Counted from the stretch's first letter, positions 16,743-26,671 are shown. The stretch: DNA of 64,000 nt from Cedecea neteri (GCF_000758305.1 NZ_CP009458.1:1302001-1366000); one strand, 5' to 3'. The notes: generated from the sequence alone by a model not told the origin. Numbers and translations: made by a program.

Positions 16743-16748
16743 GTATAA
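16743..16748 (+). promoter_or_regulatory. Putative ubiD promoter -10 box
   Basis: A perfect TATAAT lies 32 bases before the ubiD start in the rfaH-ubiD divergent spacer; the -35 region is poor. Called on the -10 and position only. Confidence 0.45.
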
Positions 16749-16780
16749 TGACGGCCAAATCCGACGTCACGATAAATTGC

Positions 16781-18265
16781 ATGAAATACCACGACCTACG
16801 CGAATTTCTTGCGCTGCTTGAGCAGCAGGGCGAACTCAAACGTATCGCATTGCCTGTCGATCCGAATCTGGAAATGACTGAAATTGCCGATCGCACGCTG
16901 CGAGCCGGTGGCCCGGCTTTGCTGTTTGAAAACCCGAAAGGCTACGCCATGCCGGTGCTGTGTAACCTGTTTGGGACGCCGAAACGCGTAGCGATGGGCA
17001 TGGGGCAGGAAGACGTTACTGCCCTGCGTGAAGTAGGGAAACTGCTGGCCTTCCTGAAAGAACCGGAGCCGCCAAAAGGTTTCCGTGACCTGTTTGATAA
17101 GCTGCCGCAGTTCAAACAAGTTCTCAATATGCCGACTAAACGTCTGCGTAATGCACCTTGCCAGGAACAGGTTTGGGAAGGGGATGAAGTCGATCTTAAT
17201 CGCATTCCGATCATGCGCTGCTGGCCGGAAGACGTTGCCCCGCTGATTACCTGGGGGCTCACTGTGACCCGTGGTCCGCACAAAGAGCGCCAGAATCTGG
17301 GGATCTACCGCCAGCAGCTGATTGGCAAAAACAAGCTGATTATGCGCTGGTTGTCTCATCGCGGCGGTGCCCTGGATTTCCAGGAGTGGTGCGAGGCTCA
17401 CCCGGGTGAACGCTTCCCTGTCTCTGTAGCGCTTGGTGCAGATCCCGCAACCATTCTTGGGGCGGTGACGCCGGTGCCGGATACGCTGTCCGAATATGCT
17501 TTTGCCGGGCTGCTGCGCGGGACTAAAACCGAGGTCGTGAAATGTATCTCCAACGATCTTGAAATTCCTGCAGGTGCGGAAATTGTGCTGGAAGGTTACA
17601 TTGAGCCTGGTGAAATGGCACCGGAAGGCCCATATGGCGACCATACGGGATACTACAACGAAGTGGATAGCTTCCCTGTGTTCACCGTAACCCATGTCAC
17701 TCAGCGGCAGGATGCGATTTATCATTCAACGTATACCGGCCGCCCACCGGATGAGCCTGCGGTGTTGGGTGTGGCGCTGAATGAAGTGCTGGTGCCCATC
17801 CTGCAAAAACAATTTCCGGAGATTATTGATTTCTATCTCCCGCCGGAAGGGTGTTCATACCGCCTGGCTGTGGTAACGATCAAAAAGCAGTATGCCGGGC
17901 ATGCCAAGCGAGTGATGATGGGGGTTTGGTCGTTCCTGCGTCAGTTTATGTACACCAAGTTTGTTATCGTATGCGATGACGACGTTAATGCGCGCGACTG
18001 GAACGATGTTATCTGGGCGATCACTACGCGCATGGATCCGTCCCGTGATACGGTGCTGGTGGATAACACGCCGATAGACTATCTGGATTTTGCCTCCCCG
18101 GTTTCCGGGCTGGGCTCTAAAATGGGACTGGACGCCACCAATAAATGGCCGGGCGAAACCCAGCGTGAATGGGGGCGCCCAATCAAGAAAGATGTTGAGG
18201 TATGCGCGCGTATTGATGCAATCTGGGATGAACTGGCTATTTTTGATAACGACAAAGGCGCCTGA
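16781..18265 (+). CDS. ubiD: 3-octaprenyl-4-hydroxybenzoate decarboxylase
   Basis: prFMN-dependent decarboxylase of ubiquinone synthesis, working with the prenyl-flavin made by UbiX. It has 494 residues from ATG 16781 (E. coli 497); an upstream in-frame ATG at 16748 would add eleven residues lying on the promoter and is rejected. Family features: ENPKGYAMPVLCNLFG, NLGIYRQQL, EGPYGDHTGYY (the Glu of the catalytic Glu-Arg-Glu set lies in this region) and SPVSGLGSKMGLDATNKWPGE. fre follows after 47 bases. Confidence 0.97.
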   Translation: MKYHDLREFLALLEQQGELKRIALPVDPNLEMTEIADRTLRAGGPALLFENPKGYAMPVLCNLFGTPKRVAMGMGQEDVTALREVGKLLAFLKEPEPPKGFRDLFDKLPQFKQVLNMPTKRLRNAPCQEQVWEGDEVDLNRIPIMRCWPEDVAPLITWGLTVTRGPHKERQNLGIYRQQLIGKNKLIMRWLSHRGGALDFQEWCEAHPGERFPVSVALGADPATILGAVTPVPDTLSEYAFAGLLRGTKTEVVKCISNDLEIPAGAEIVLEGYIEPGEMAPEGPYGDHTGYYNEVDSFPVFTVTHVTQRQDAIYHSTYTGRPPDEPAVLGVALNEVLVPILQKQFPEIIDFYLPPEGCSYRLAVVTIKKQYAGHAKRVMMGVWSFLRQFMYTKFVIVCDDDVNARDWNDVIWAITTRMDPSRDTVLVDNTPIDYLDFASPVSGLGSKMGLDATNKWPGETQREWGRPIKKDVEVCARIDAIWDELAIFDNDKGA

Positions 18266-18312
18266 GCGGCGACCTTTACGGTTTAGCATTATTGACCCGA
18301 CAGAGGGGACGC

Positions 18313-19014
18313 ATGACAACCTTAAGCTGTAAAGTGACCTCGGTAGAAGCGATAACCGACACGGTATATCGCGTTCGATTGCTGCCGGAAGGCGATTTCT
18401 CATTCCAGGCCGGGCAGTATTTGATGGTAGTGATGGATGAGCGGGATAAACGCCCGTTCTCTATGGCTTCCACGCCGAGCGAGCGTGAGTTCATTGAGCT
18501 ACATATTGGTGCCTCTGAGCTCAACCTCTACGCCATGGCGGTCATGGACCGTATTCTGAAAGAGCAGGAAATTGTGGTTGATATGCCACACGGTGATGCG
18601 TGGCTGCGCGAGGACGAAGATCGTCCACTTATCCTGATTGCCGGCGGGACTGGGTTCTCTTACGTTCGTTCTATTCTGCTGACGGCGCTGGCGCGTAACC
18701 CAGAGCGTGAAATTGCAATCTATTGGGGCGGCCGTGAAGAGAAGCATCTTTACGACCTGTCCGAGCTGGAAGGGCTGACTCTGCAGCATCCTAATCTTCG
18801 TGTTGAAGCCGTGGTGGAGCAGCCGGAAGAAGGCTGGCGTGGCCGAAGCGGGACTGTGCTTACCGCCGTTATGCAGGATCACGCTTCCCTGAGCGGGCAC
18901 GATATCTATATCGCAGGCCGGTTCGAAATGGCAAAAATTGCCCGTGACCTGTTCTGTAACGAGCGCGGGGCGCTGGTTGAGCACATGTTCGGCGACGCTT
19001 TCTCCTTTATTTAA
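18313..19014 (+). CDS. fre: NAD(P)H-flavin reductase
   Basis: Reduces free riboflavin and FMN with NAD(P)H; supplies reduced flavin for ferric iron reduction and for the prenyl-flavin pathway next door. At 233 residues it equals E. coli Fre. Visible parts are the flavin-binding RPFSMAST, the nucleotide-binding LILIAGGTGFSYVRSIL and the C-terminal VEHMFGDAFSFI. ATG 18313 gives the family N-terminus TTLSCKV; the frame is open a little upstream. Confidence 0.97.
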   Translation: MTTLSCKVTSVEAITDTVYRVRLLPEGDFSFQAGQYLMVVMDERDKRPFSMASTPSEREFIELHIGASELNLYAMAVMDRILKEQEIVVDMPHGDAWLREDEDRPLILIAGGTGFSYVRSILLTALARNPEREIAIYWGGREEKHLYDLSELEGLTLQHPNLRVEAVVEQPEEGWRGRSGTVLTAVMQDHASLSGHDIYIAGRFEMAKIARDLFCNERGALVEHMFGDAFSFI

Positions 19015-19036
19015 GGCCGTTCGCCGTCAGAATAAG

Positions 19037-19062
19037 CCACCGCATCGTCGGTGGTTTTTTTT
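19037..19062 (+). terminator. Intrinsic terminator of ubiD-fre
   Basis: CCACCG / CGGTGG stem, loop CATCGT, followed by a run of T, just after fre. Confidence 0.88.
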
Positions 19063-19073
19063 TATCTTTCAGA

Positions 19074-19101
19074 AATAAAAAACCCGCCCCTGACAGGCGG
19101 G
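19074..19101 (-). terminator. Intrinsic terminator of fadBA
   Basis: On the minus strand CCCGCC / GGCGGG with loop TGTCAGG, followed by a T-run (plus-strand A-run at 19076-19082). Lies 30 bases after the fadA stop, facing the fre terminator. Confidence 0.85.
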
Positions 19102-19134
19102 AAACACGGCAACTAAACTCAGTTTCGTTTTTTA

Positions 19135-20298
19135 TTAAACGCGTTCAAATACGGTCGCGATGCCCTGACCCAGGCCAATACACATGGTTGCCAGGCCAAA
19201 CTGCGCGTCGCGACGCTCCATCAGGTTGATAAGCGTGGTGCTGATACGCGAGCCGGAGCAGCCCAGCGGGTGGCCCAGCGCAATAGCTCCGCCGTTCAGG
19301 TTGATCTTCTCGTCGATCTTATCCATCAGCCCCAGATCTTTAATACACGGCAGGATCTGGGCGGCAAACGCTTCGTTCATCTCAAACAGGTCAATATCCT
19401 GCGCGGTCAGACCTGCTTTTTTCAGCGCCAGTTGGGATGCAGGCACTGGGCCGTAGCCCATAATGGACGGGTCGCAGCCGACGACGGCCATAGAGCGAAC
19501 GCGAGCGCGGATTTTCAGGCCCAGCTCTTTGGCGCGAGTTTCGCTCATCAGCAGCATCGCAGATGCGCCATCGGACAGTGCCGAAGATGTGCCTGCAGTG
19601 ACGGTGCCGTTGACCGGATCAAAAGCGGGCTTCAGCGCCGCCAGACCTTCAACCGTGGTTTCCGGGCGGATCACTTCATCGTAGTCGTAACGCTTCAGAA
19701 CGCCGTCGGCATCGTGACCGCTGGTCGGCATAATTTCAGCTTTGAAGTGCCCGGCTTCTGTAGCGGCCCAGGCACGCTGATGGGAACGCGCGGCAAACTG
19801 ATCCTGCATTTCACGGCTGATACCGTGCAGGCGGGAGAGCATTTCAGCCGTCAGGCCCATCATACCCGCGGCTTTTGCCACGTTGCGGCTAAGGCCTGGG
19901 TGGAAATCAATCCCGTGAGTCATTGGTACGTGGCCCATGTGTTCCACGCCGCCGATCAGGCAAGCATGCGCGTCACCAGTTTGAATCATGCGTGCTGCAT
20001 CGTGCAGCGCCTGCATGGAGGAACCGCACAGGCGGTTCACCGTGGTAGCAGGCACCGAATGAGGGATTTCCGCCAGAAGCGATGCGTTACGGGCAATATT
20101 GAAACCCTGCTCAAGCGTCTGCTGGACGCAGCCCCAGTAAATGTCGTCCAATGCTGCGGCTTCGAGCGCCGGGTTACGGGACAGAATGCTGCGCATCAGG
20201 TGCGCCGACAGATCCTCAGCGCGAACGTTGCGGAACGCACCGCCTTTAGAGCGGCCCATCGGCGTACGGATGGCATCAACAATAACAACCTTTTCCAT
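19135..20298 (-). CDS. fadA: 3-ketoacyl-CoA thiolase FadA
   Basis: Beta subunit of the aerobic fatty acid oxidation complex; cleaves 3-ketoacyl-CoA to acetyl-CoA. It has 387 residues, as in E. coli. The nucleophilic Cys is in NRLCGSSMQALHD, the His in GHPLGCSG, and the second Cys in LATMCIGLGQG. The start is ATG 20298, five to ten bases after GAGGAG; an in-frame GTG two codons upstream sits on that Shine-Dalgarno. It lies 9 bases after fadB. Confidence 0.98.
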   Translation of the reverse strand: MEKVVIVDAIRTPMGRSKGGAFRNVRAEDLSAHLMRSILSRNPALEAAALDDIYWGCVQQTLEQGFNIARNASLLAEIPHSVPATTVNRLCGSSMQALHDAARMIQTGDAHACLIGGVEHMGHVPMTHGIDFHPGLSRNVAKAAGMMGLTAEMLSRLHGISREMQDQFAARSHQRAWAATEAGHFKAEIMPTSGHDADGVLKRYDYDEVIRPETTVEGLAALKPAFDPVNGTVTAGTSSALSDGASAMLLMSETRAKELGLKIRARVRSMAVVGCDPSIMGYGPVPASQLALKKAGLTAQDIDLFEMNEAFAAQILPCIKDLGLMDKIDEKINLNGGAIALGHPLGCSGSRISTTLINLMERRDAQFGLATMCIGLGQGIATVFERV

Positions 20299-20307
20299 AT
20301 TCACTCC

Positions 20308-22497
20308 TCAGGCGCTTTTCAAATCACTGGCCGGGCGGGCTGGCTCGACCGGGGGATAGTACGGCTCGTTGCGTGATGCTTTGGCCTTGAGGCCTTCAGG
20401 CACGACGTACAGCGGGCCGAGGTTTTGGTACTGCTGCGCCATATCGAAATACTTCGCGCTGCCCAACGTGTCCAGCCAGCGGAACGCGCCGCCATGGAAT
20501 GGAGGGAAACCGAGGCCGTAAACCAGTGCCATATCGGCTTCTGCCGGGCTGGCGATCACGCCTTCTTCAAGGCAGCGAACCACTTCGTTGACCATTGGGA
20601 TCATCATGCGAGCGATAATTTCTTCGTCGCTGAAGCTGCGCTTAGGCTGGCTCACGTCTGCCAGCAGGCTATCAACAGCTTCGTCCTGCTCTTTGCGCGG
20701 TTTGCCTTTGCTGTCTTCTTTAAAGCGGTAGAAACCCTGCTGGGTTTTCTGGCCGTAACGTCCGGCATCAAACAGAACGTCGATCGCGTCGCGGTAATCT
20801 TTACTCATACGCTGCGGGAAACCTGCGGCCATGACCGCCTGTGCGTGATGGGCGGTATCAATCCCGACCACGTCCAGCAGGTAAGCCGGGCCCATTGGCC
20901 AGCCGAACTGTTTTTCCATCACTTTATCGATCTGACGGAAATCCGCGCCGTCGCGCAGCAGCTGGCTAAAGCCTGCAAAGTAAGGGAACAGCACGCGGTT
21001 GACGAAGAAGCCCGGGCAGTCATTGACCACGATAGGGGTTTTACCCATTTTGCTTGCCCATGCCACCACTTTGGCGAGGGTCGCGTCTGAGGTTTTTTCT
21101 CCGCGGATGACTTCAACCAGCGGCATGCGGTGCACCGGGTTGAAGAAATGCATCCCACAGAAGTTTTCCGGGCGTTTCAGCACGCTAGCCAGTTCGCTAA
21201 TCGGGATAGTTGAAGTGTTGGAAGCCAGCACGGCATCAGGGCGAACTTTATCTTCGGTTTCCGCCAGTACCGCTTTTTTCACTTTCGGGTTTTCAACGAC
21301 GGCTTCAACGACAACGTCTACACGATCGAACCCGGCGTATTCCAGCGTTGGCTGAATGGTCGAAATCACCTGAGCCAGCTTCATGCCGTCAATTTTGCCG
21401 CGCTCGAGCTGTTTGTTCAGCAGCTTGCTGGCTTCATTAATGCCCAGCGCCAGTGACTTCTCGTTAATGTCTTTCATTAAGACCGGCACGCCTTTCCAGG
21501 CTGACTGATAAGCAATGCCGCCACCCATAATTCCCGCGCCTAGTACGGCCGCATGTTTAGGCGTTTCGATATCTTTGGTGAGTTTTTTCGCTTTAGCTTT
21601 AACGAACTGATCGTTCAGGAAGATGCCAACCAGCGCGCGGGCTTCGTTGGAGCGGGCCAGCGGCACAAAGCTTTGGGTTTCGAGCTTCAGGGCTTCATCG
21701 CGGCCAAGGCCGGCGGCGGCTTCAATGGTTTTTACCGCGGTCATTGGCGCGGGGTAATGCTTCCCGGCGATCTGCGCCACCATGCCTTTAGCAATGGTGA
21801 AGCTCATACCGGCTTCGATTTTGCTTAAGCGTAGCGGCTGCAGTTTCGGGGCGCGCTTAGCCTGCCAGTCCAGATCGCCTTTGATCGCCTGACGCAGAAT
21901 TGCCAACGCACCGTCGCGCAGTTTTTCGGTTTTTACCACGCCATCAACCAGGCCAAGTTTTTGCGCTTCTGCAGCGCTAACATCTTTGCCCGCAGTGATA
22001 ATTTCCAGCGCGCTATCGGCACCTAATAAACGCGGCAGGCGAACGGAGCCGCCAAAGCCCGGCATGATGCCTAACTTAGTTTCCGGCAGGCCAATGCGGG
22101 CATCCGGCGTTGCCAGGCGATAATCGGTTGCCAGCACGCATTCGCATCCGCCGCCCAGCGCATAGCCATTCACTGCGGCGATGGTTGGGACGGGCAGATC
22201 TTCCAGGCGGTTAAACACGCTGTTGGCAAATTGCAGCCAGTGGGTCAGCTGTTCGGCAGGGACCAGGAACAGCGACAGGAATTCGGTAATGTCGGCGCCA
22301 ACGATGAAGGCGGACTTGCTGGAGCTCAGCAGCAGGCCTTTGAGGTTCGGCTGTTTTTCAAGCACGGCCAGCGCTTCGCCGAGGCTGGCGACGGTCGCTG
22401 TATCCAGCTTGTTGACGGAGCCGGGGGCATCAAAAACCAGTTCGGCGATGCCGTCTTCCAGCCAGTCGAGATGTAGGGTTTCACCTTGGTAGAGCAT
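20308..22497 (-). CDS. fadB: Fatty acid oxidation complex alpha subunit FadB
   Basis: Multifunctional enzyme: enoyl-CoA hydratase/isomerase in the first 190 residues (FDAPGSVNKLDT; GYALGGGCECVLATDYRLA with the catalytic Glu; GLPETKLGIMPGFGG with the second) and NAD-dependent 3-hydroxyacyl-CoA dehydrogenase from about 310 (GAGIMGGGIAYQSA Rossmann loop; HFFNPVHRMPLVE catalytic His). At 729 residues it equals E. coli. First gene of fadBA; a near-perfect FadR operator lies 27-43 bases upstream of its start. Confidence 0.99.
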   Translation of the reverse strand: MLYQGETLHLDWLEDGIAELVFDAPGSVNKLDTATVASLGEALAVLEKQPNLKGLLLSSSKSAFIVGADITEFLSLFLVPAEQLTHWLQFANSVFNRLEDLPVPTIAAVNGYALGGGCECVLATDYRLATPDARIGLPETKLGIMPGFGGSVRLPRLLGADSALEIITAGKDVSAAEAQKLGLVDGVVKTEKLRDGALAILRQAIKGDLDWQAKRAPKLQPLRLSKIEAGMSFTIAKGMVAQIAGKHYPAPMTAVKTIEAAAGLGRDEALKLETQSFVPLARSNEARALVGIFLNDQFVKAKAKKLTKDIETPKHAAVLGAGIMGGGIAYQSAWKGVPVLMKDINEKSLALGINEASKLLNKQLERGKIDGMKLAQVISTIQPTLEYAGFDRVDVVVEAVVENPKVKKAVLAETEDKVRPDAVLASNTSTIPISELASVLKRPENFCGMHFFNPVHRMPLVEVIRGEKTSDATLAKVVAWASKMGKTPIVVNDCPGFFVNRVLFPYFAGFSQLLRDGADFRQIDKVMEKQFGWPMGPAYLLDVVGIDTAHHAQAVMAAGFPQRMSKDYRDAIDVLFDAGRYGQKTQQGFYRFKEDSKGKPRKEQDEAVDSLLADVSQPKRSFSDEEIIARMMIPMVNEVVRCLEEGVIASPAEADMALVYGLGFPPFHGGAFRWLDTLGSAKYFDMAQQYQNLGPLYVVPEGLKAKASRNEPYYPPVEPARPASDLKSA

Positions 22498-22523
22498 GTC
22501 AGTCTCCTGAATCCAGCAATGGG

Positions 22524-22540
22524 ATCTGGTCGTACCAGAT
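22524..22540 (-). promoter_or_regulatory. FadR operator of fadBA
   Basis: ATCTGGTCGTACCAGAT is a 17-base palindrome matching the FadR operator family; the E. coli fadB site differs mainly at the central bases. It lies between the fadB start and the presumed promoter, so long-chain acyl-CoA should relieve repression. Confidence 0.85.
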
Positions 22541-22687
22541 GAAGCGGAGTGTGGAATTGATGTTAATGAAATGCAAATTTCTCTTTAAATATTTGCAAAC
22601 TCGATCACAGGCGGCGGAAATAACTCGGTGGTTTGTCCGGTATGCTAAGATGCGATGCGAACAGAGACAAAAACAGAAGGATAAATT

Positions 22688-24019
22688 ATGGAATCACTGG
22701 CCGCGCTGTATAAAGATCATGTGGCAACGCTACAGGAGCGTACCCGCAACGTTCTGGCGCGTTTTAACCTTGATGCATTACTTATTCACTCCGGGGAGCT
22801 GTTCAATGTCTTCCTCGATGACCATGCCTATCCATTTAAAGTAAACCCGCAGTTCAAGGCTTGGGTGCCGGTGACCCAGGTGCCTAACTGCTGGCTGCTG
22901 GTGGACGGTGTGAATAAGCCGAAGCTGTGGTTCTATCTGCCGGTGGATTACTGGCACAACGTGGAGCCGCTGCCGGAATCCTTCTGGACTGATGATATTG
23001 ACGTGATTGCGCTGCCAAAAGCCGACGGTATCGGCAGCCAACTACCTGCCGCACGCGGCAATATTGGCTACATTGGCCCGGTGCCAGAGCGTGCATTGCA
23101 ACTGGATATCACGCCAGCCAATATCAACCCGAAAGGGGTTATCGATTATCTGCATTATTATCGCGCTTATAAAACGGACTACGAACTGTCCTGCATGCGC
23201 GAAGCACAGAAAACGGCAGTCGTCGGCCACCGCGCTGCGCACGAAGCCTTCTTGTCCGGTATGAGCGAGTTCGATATTAACATCGCTTACCTGACGGCGA
23301 CCGGCCACCGCGATACCGATGTACCGTATGGCAATATCGTGGCGCTTAATGAGCATGCTTCGGTGCTGCACTACACTAAGCTGGATCACCGCGTACCTGC
23401 CGAAATTCGCAGCTTCCTGCTGGACGCTGGCGCAGAATATAACGGTTATGCCGCCGACCTGACGCGAACCTGGACGACCCAAAGCGACAGCGATTTTGCT
23501 CATCTGATTAAAGACGTGAACGAAGAGCAGCTGGCGCTTATCGACACCATGAAGTCCGGCGTGCGCTATACCGACTACCACATCCAGTTCCATCAGCGCC
23601 TGGCTAAGCTGCTGCGTCGCCACAAGCTGGTAAACGACATCAGTGAAGAGGCAATGCTGGAAGCCGGGATCACTACCCCGTTCATGCCACACGGCATCGG
23701 GCATCCGTTAGGCCTGCAGGTTCACGACGTAGCCGGGTTTATGCAGGACGATACAGGGACGCACCTGGCGGCACCTTCGCAGCATCCTTACCTGCGCTGC
23801 ACCCGCGTACTGGAACCTCGCATGGTGCTGACCATCGAACCAGGTCTGTACTTCATCGAATCGCTGCTGGCACCGTGGCGTGAAGGGCAGTACAGCAAAC
23901 ACTTCGACTGGAAGCGCATTGAAGCCCTGAAGCCGTTTGGTGGCATCCGTATTGAAGATAACGTCGTTATCTATGAAAACAGCATCGAAAACATGACGCG
24001 TAACCTGAAGCTCGCGTAA
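22688..24019 (+). CDS. pepQ: Xaa-Pro dipeptidase
   Basis: Pita-bread metallopeptidase that cleaves X-Pro dipeptides, 443 residues as in E. coli. The dinuclear metal ligands are visible: Asp in LDAGAEYNGY and ADLTRTW, His in HGIGHPLGLQVHD, Glu in TIEPGLYF and Glu in GGIRIEDNVVI. AGAAGGA precedes the ATG. Divergent from fadB; its TAA overlaps the yigZ ATG by one base, a sign of coupling. Confidence 0.98.
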   Translation: MESLAALYKDHVATLQERTRNVLARFNLDALLIHSGELFNVFLDDHAYPFKVNPQFKAWVPVTQVPNCWLLVDGVNKPKLWFYLPVDYWHNVEPLPESFWTDDIDVIALPKADGIGSQLPAARGNIGYIGPVPERALQLDITPANINPKGVIDYLHYYRAYKTDYELSCMREAQKTAVVGHRAAHEAFLSGMSEFDINIAYLTATGHRDTDVPYGNIVALNEHASVLHYTKLDHRVPAEIRSFLLDAGAEYNGYAADLTRTWTTQSDSDFAHLIKDVNEEQLALIDTMKSGVRYTDYHIQFHQRLAKLLRRHKLVNDISEEAMLEAGITTPFMPHGIGHPLGLQVHDVAGFMQDDTGTHLAAPSQHPYLRCTRVLEPRMVLTIEPGLYFIESLLAPWREGQYSKHFDWKRIEALKPFGGIRIEDNVVIYENSIENMTRNLKLA

Positions 24020-24633
24020 TGGAAAGCTGGCCAATCCCCGCTGAGCCTGTCACGGTCAGCGAGGAGATCAAAAAAAGCCGCTTTATTACCCTTGTCGCCC
24101 ATACGGACGGGGTAATAGCGGCGAAAGCGTTTGTTGAGAAAGTCCGGGCTGAACACCCGGACGCCCGTCACCACTGCTGGGCGTGGGTTGCTGGCGCGCC
24201 GGATGACTCGCAGCAGCTCGGTTTCTCGGATGACGGCGAGCCTGCCGGCACTGCAGGAAAACCGATGTTAGCCCAACTGATGGGGAAAGGGATTGGTGAA
24301 ATCACTGCGGTAGTGGTGCGTTACTACGGTGGGGTGAAGCTGGGTACTGGTGGTCTGGTGAAAGCCTATGGCGGCGGTGTCCAACTGGCGTTAAACCAGC
24401 TTTCTACAGTGCTCAAAGTGCCGTTAACCGAATATACTTTGCAGTGCGACTATTCGCAGCTGGCGGGTTTGGAAGCGCTGCTCAAGCAAAGCGATGGTTT
24501 TATTGTGGAAAGCGACTTCCAGGCCATCGTTGCTCTGCGAGTCGCATTGCCGCAAACCCAGTTGGTTGCCTTCAGCGCCAGGCTGAGTGACTTTAGCCGT
24601 GGTGCGTTGCATTTATTGCCGTTTGAACAATAA
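24019..24633 (+). CDS. yigZ: IMPACT-family protein YigZ
   Basis: Conserved protein of 204 residues (same as E. coli), UPF0029/IMPACT family. The N-terminal domain carries KKSRFITLVAHTDG, DARHHCWAWV, FSDDGEPAGTAGKPML and VVRYYGGVKLGTGGLVKAYG, all family marks; a small ferredoxin-like C-terminal domain follows. In eukaryotes relatives act in translation control; the bacterial function is not settled. Sits between pepQ and trkH. Confidence 0.95.
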   Translation: MESWPIPAEPVTVSEEIKKSRFITLVAHTDGVIAAKAFVEKVRAEHPDARHHCWAWVAGAPDDSQQLGFSDDGEPAGTAGKPMLAQLMGKGIGEITAVVVRYYGGVKLGTGGLVKAYGGGVQLALNQLSTVLKVPLTEYTLQCDYSQLAGLEALLKQSDGFIVESDFQAIVALRVALPQTQLVAFSARLSDFSRGALHLLPFEQ

Positions 24634-24674
24634 TCCCACCTCGTTATTTATAGATATTTAAGGAAGCGGCTGAA

Positions 24675-26126
24675 ATGCATTTTCGCGCCATTACCCGAAT
24701 CGTTGGCCTGTTGGTTATCCTCTTTTCCGGAACCATGATCCTCCCCGGCTTAGTGGCTCTAATCTATCGCGATGGTGCCGGCCGCGCCTTTACCCAAACC
24801 TTTTTCGTTGCGCTGGCGATAGGCTCTTTACTGTGGTGGCCGAATCGCCGCGAGAAAAGGGATCTCAAACCGAAGGAAGGCTTCCTGATCGTTGTCCTGT
24901 TCTGGACCGTGCTGGGCAGCGTGGGTGCGCTGCCGTTTGTTTTTGCCGAGCGGCCGAATCTGACGGTAACCGATGCTTTTTTTGAATCTTTTTCCGGCCT
25001 GACAACAACCGGTGCGACAACGCTGGTGGGGCTGGACTCTTTACCTCATGCGATTCTTTTCTATCGGCAAATGCTGCAATGGTTTGGCGGGATGGGGATC
25101 ATCGTCCTGGCGGTGGCCATCTTGCCTATTCTTGGCGTTGGGGGGTTGCAGTTATACCGGGCAGAGATGCCGGGGCCGCTAAAAGATAACAAAATGCGCC
25201 CGCGTATTGCTGAAACAGCAAAGACGCTGTGGCTGATTTATGTCCTGCTGACGATTGCCTGTGCGCTGGCGCTTTGGTTCGCGGGGATGCCTGCGTTTGA
25301 CGCTATCGGGCATAGCTTCTCTACTATTGCGATTGGCGGATTCTCGACGCACGATGCGAGCGTGGGCTACTTCAATAGCCCAACCATCAATACCATTATT
25401 GCTATCTTCCTGCTGATCTCTGGCTGCAACTACAGCCTGCACTTCTCGCTGCTGAGCGGGCGTAGCCTCAAGGTGTACTGGCGCGACCCGGAATTTCGGA
25501 TGTTTATCGGCGTGCAGCTCTCGCTGGTTTTGGTCTGTACGCTGGTGCTTTGGTTCCATAATACCTACCAGTCAGCCTGGCAGACGCTGAACCAGGCTTT
25601 CTTCCAGGTTGTGTCGATGGCGACCACTGCAGGCTTTACCACGGACAGCATTGCTCGCTGGCCACTATTCTTGCCGGTTTTACTGCTCTGCTCTGCCTTT
25701 ATCGGCGGCTGCGCCGGATCTACCGGTGGTGGCCTGAAAGTGATTCGTATCCTGCTGCTGTTTAAACAAGGCAACCGCGAGCTGAAACGCCTGGTGCACC
25801 CGAATGCCGTGTACAGCATCAAGCTTGGGAACCGGGCCTTGCCGGAACGAATCCTTGAAGCCGTGTGGGGATTCTTCTCTGCTTATGCTCTGGTGTTTAT
25901 CGTCAGTATGCTGGCTATCATCGCGACCGGTGTCGATGACTTCTCGGCATTTGCCTCCGTGGCGGCAACGCTGAATAACCTCGGCCCTGGCCTTGGCGTG
26001 GTGGCGGATAACTTTGCCAGCATGAATCCTGTGGCCAAATGGATCCTGATCGTGAATATGCTGTTTGGTCGCCTTGAAGTGTTTACCCTGTTAGTCCTGT
26101 TCACGCCTACTTTCTGGCGTGAGTAA
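24675..26126 (+). CDS. trkH: Trk system potassium uptake protein TrkH
   Basis: Ion-conducting subunit of the Trk potassium transporter, 483 residues as in E. coli, with four repeats of membrane helix-pore loop-membrane helix. The selectivity-filter loops are visible: TTTGATTLVG, IAIGGFSTHD, TTAGFTTDS and NNLGPGLG. It needs TrkA, which is not in this window. hemG follows after 11 bases. Confidence 0.98.
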   Translation: MHFRAITRIVGLLVILFSGTMILPGLVALIYRDGAGRAFTQTFFVALAIGSLLWWPNRREKRDLKPKEGFLIVVLFWTVLGSVGALPFVFAERPNLTVTDAFFESFSGLTTTGATTLVGLDSLPHAILFYRQMLQWFGGMGIIVLAVAILPILGVGGLQLYRAEMPGPLKDNKMRPRIAETAKTLWLIYVLLTIACALALWFAGMPAFDAIGHSFSTIAIGGFSTHDASVGYFNSPTINTIIAIFLLISGCNYSLHFSLLSGRSLKVYWRDPEFRMFIGVQLSLVLVCTLVLWFHNTYQSAWQTLNQAFFQVVSMATTAGFTTDSIARWPLFLPVLLLCSAFIGGCAGSTGGGLKVIRILLLFKQGNRELKRLVHPNAVYSIKLGNRALPERILEAVWGFFSAYALVFIVSMLAIIATGVDDFSAFASVAATLNNLGPGLGVVADNFASMNPVAKWILIVNMLFGRLEVFTLLVLFTPTFWRE

Positions 26127-26137
26127 TCGGAGCCTGT

Positions 26138-26671
26138 GTGAAAACCTTAATTCTGTTTTCGACCCGAGATGGTCAAACTCGTGAGATTGCTTCTTATATC
26201 TCTTCTGAACTGAAAGAGCTGGGCGTGGAGAGCGATGTGGTCAATCTTCATCGCTGCGAGGAAATCTCCTGGGCTAATTACGACCGGGTGATCATTGGTG
26301 CTTCTATTCGCTACGGACATTTCCATGCCTCTGTTGAGGCGTTCGTGAAAAAGTATCAGCTGCAGCTGAAGGAGCGCGCGAGTGCATTTTTCGCGGTCAA
26401 CCTCGTTGCCCGTAAACCAGAGAAGCGCTCGCCGCAGACAAACCCTTATACCCGCAAGTTTTTGCTGAACTCGGTTTGGCAGCCTGATCATTGTGCCGTG
26501 TTTGCCGGTGCATTACGTTACCCGCGTTATGGCTGGCTGGACCGCTTCATGATCCGCTTAATTATGAAAATGACCGACGGTGAAACGGATACAAGTAAAG
26601 AAGTGGTTTATACCGATTGGCCGCAGGTAGCCCGATTCGCCCGTGAAATTGCACAGTTAAGCACCAAATAG
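26138..26671 (+). CDS. hemG: Menaquinone-dependent protoporphyrinogen IX dehydrogenase
   Basis: FMN flavodoxin-like enzyme that oxidises protoporphyrinogen IX using membrane quinones, 177 residues (E. coli 181). The FMN phosphate loop is FSTRDGQTREIA and the long-chain flavodoxin insert reads AVNLVARKPEKRSPQTNPYTRKF. It starts with GTG 26138. Immediately upstream of the rRNA operon, as at E. coli rrnA. Confidence 0.97.
   Translation: MKTLILFSTRDGQTREIASYISSELKELGVESDVVNLHRCEEISWANYDRVIIGASIRYGHFHASVEAFVKKYQLQLKERASAFFAVNLVARKPEKRSPQTNPYTRKFLLNSVWQPDHCAVFAGALRYPRYGWLDRFMIRLIMKMTDGETDTSKEVVYTDWPQVARFAREIAQLSTK

Noticed and set aside
19270..20376. 368-codon plus-strand frame over fadA
   Set aside because: Antisense shadow of fadA, which is certain.
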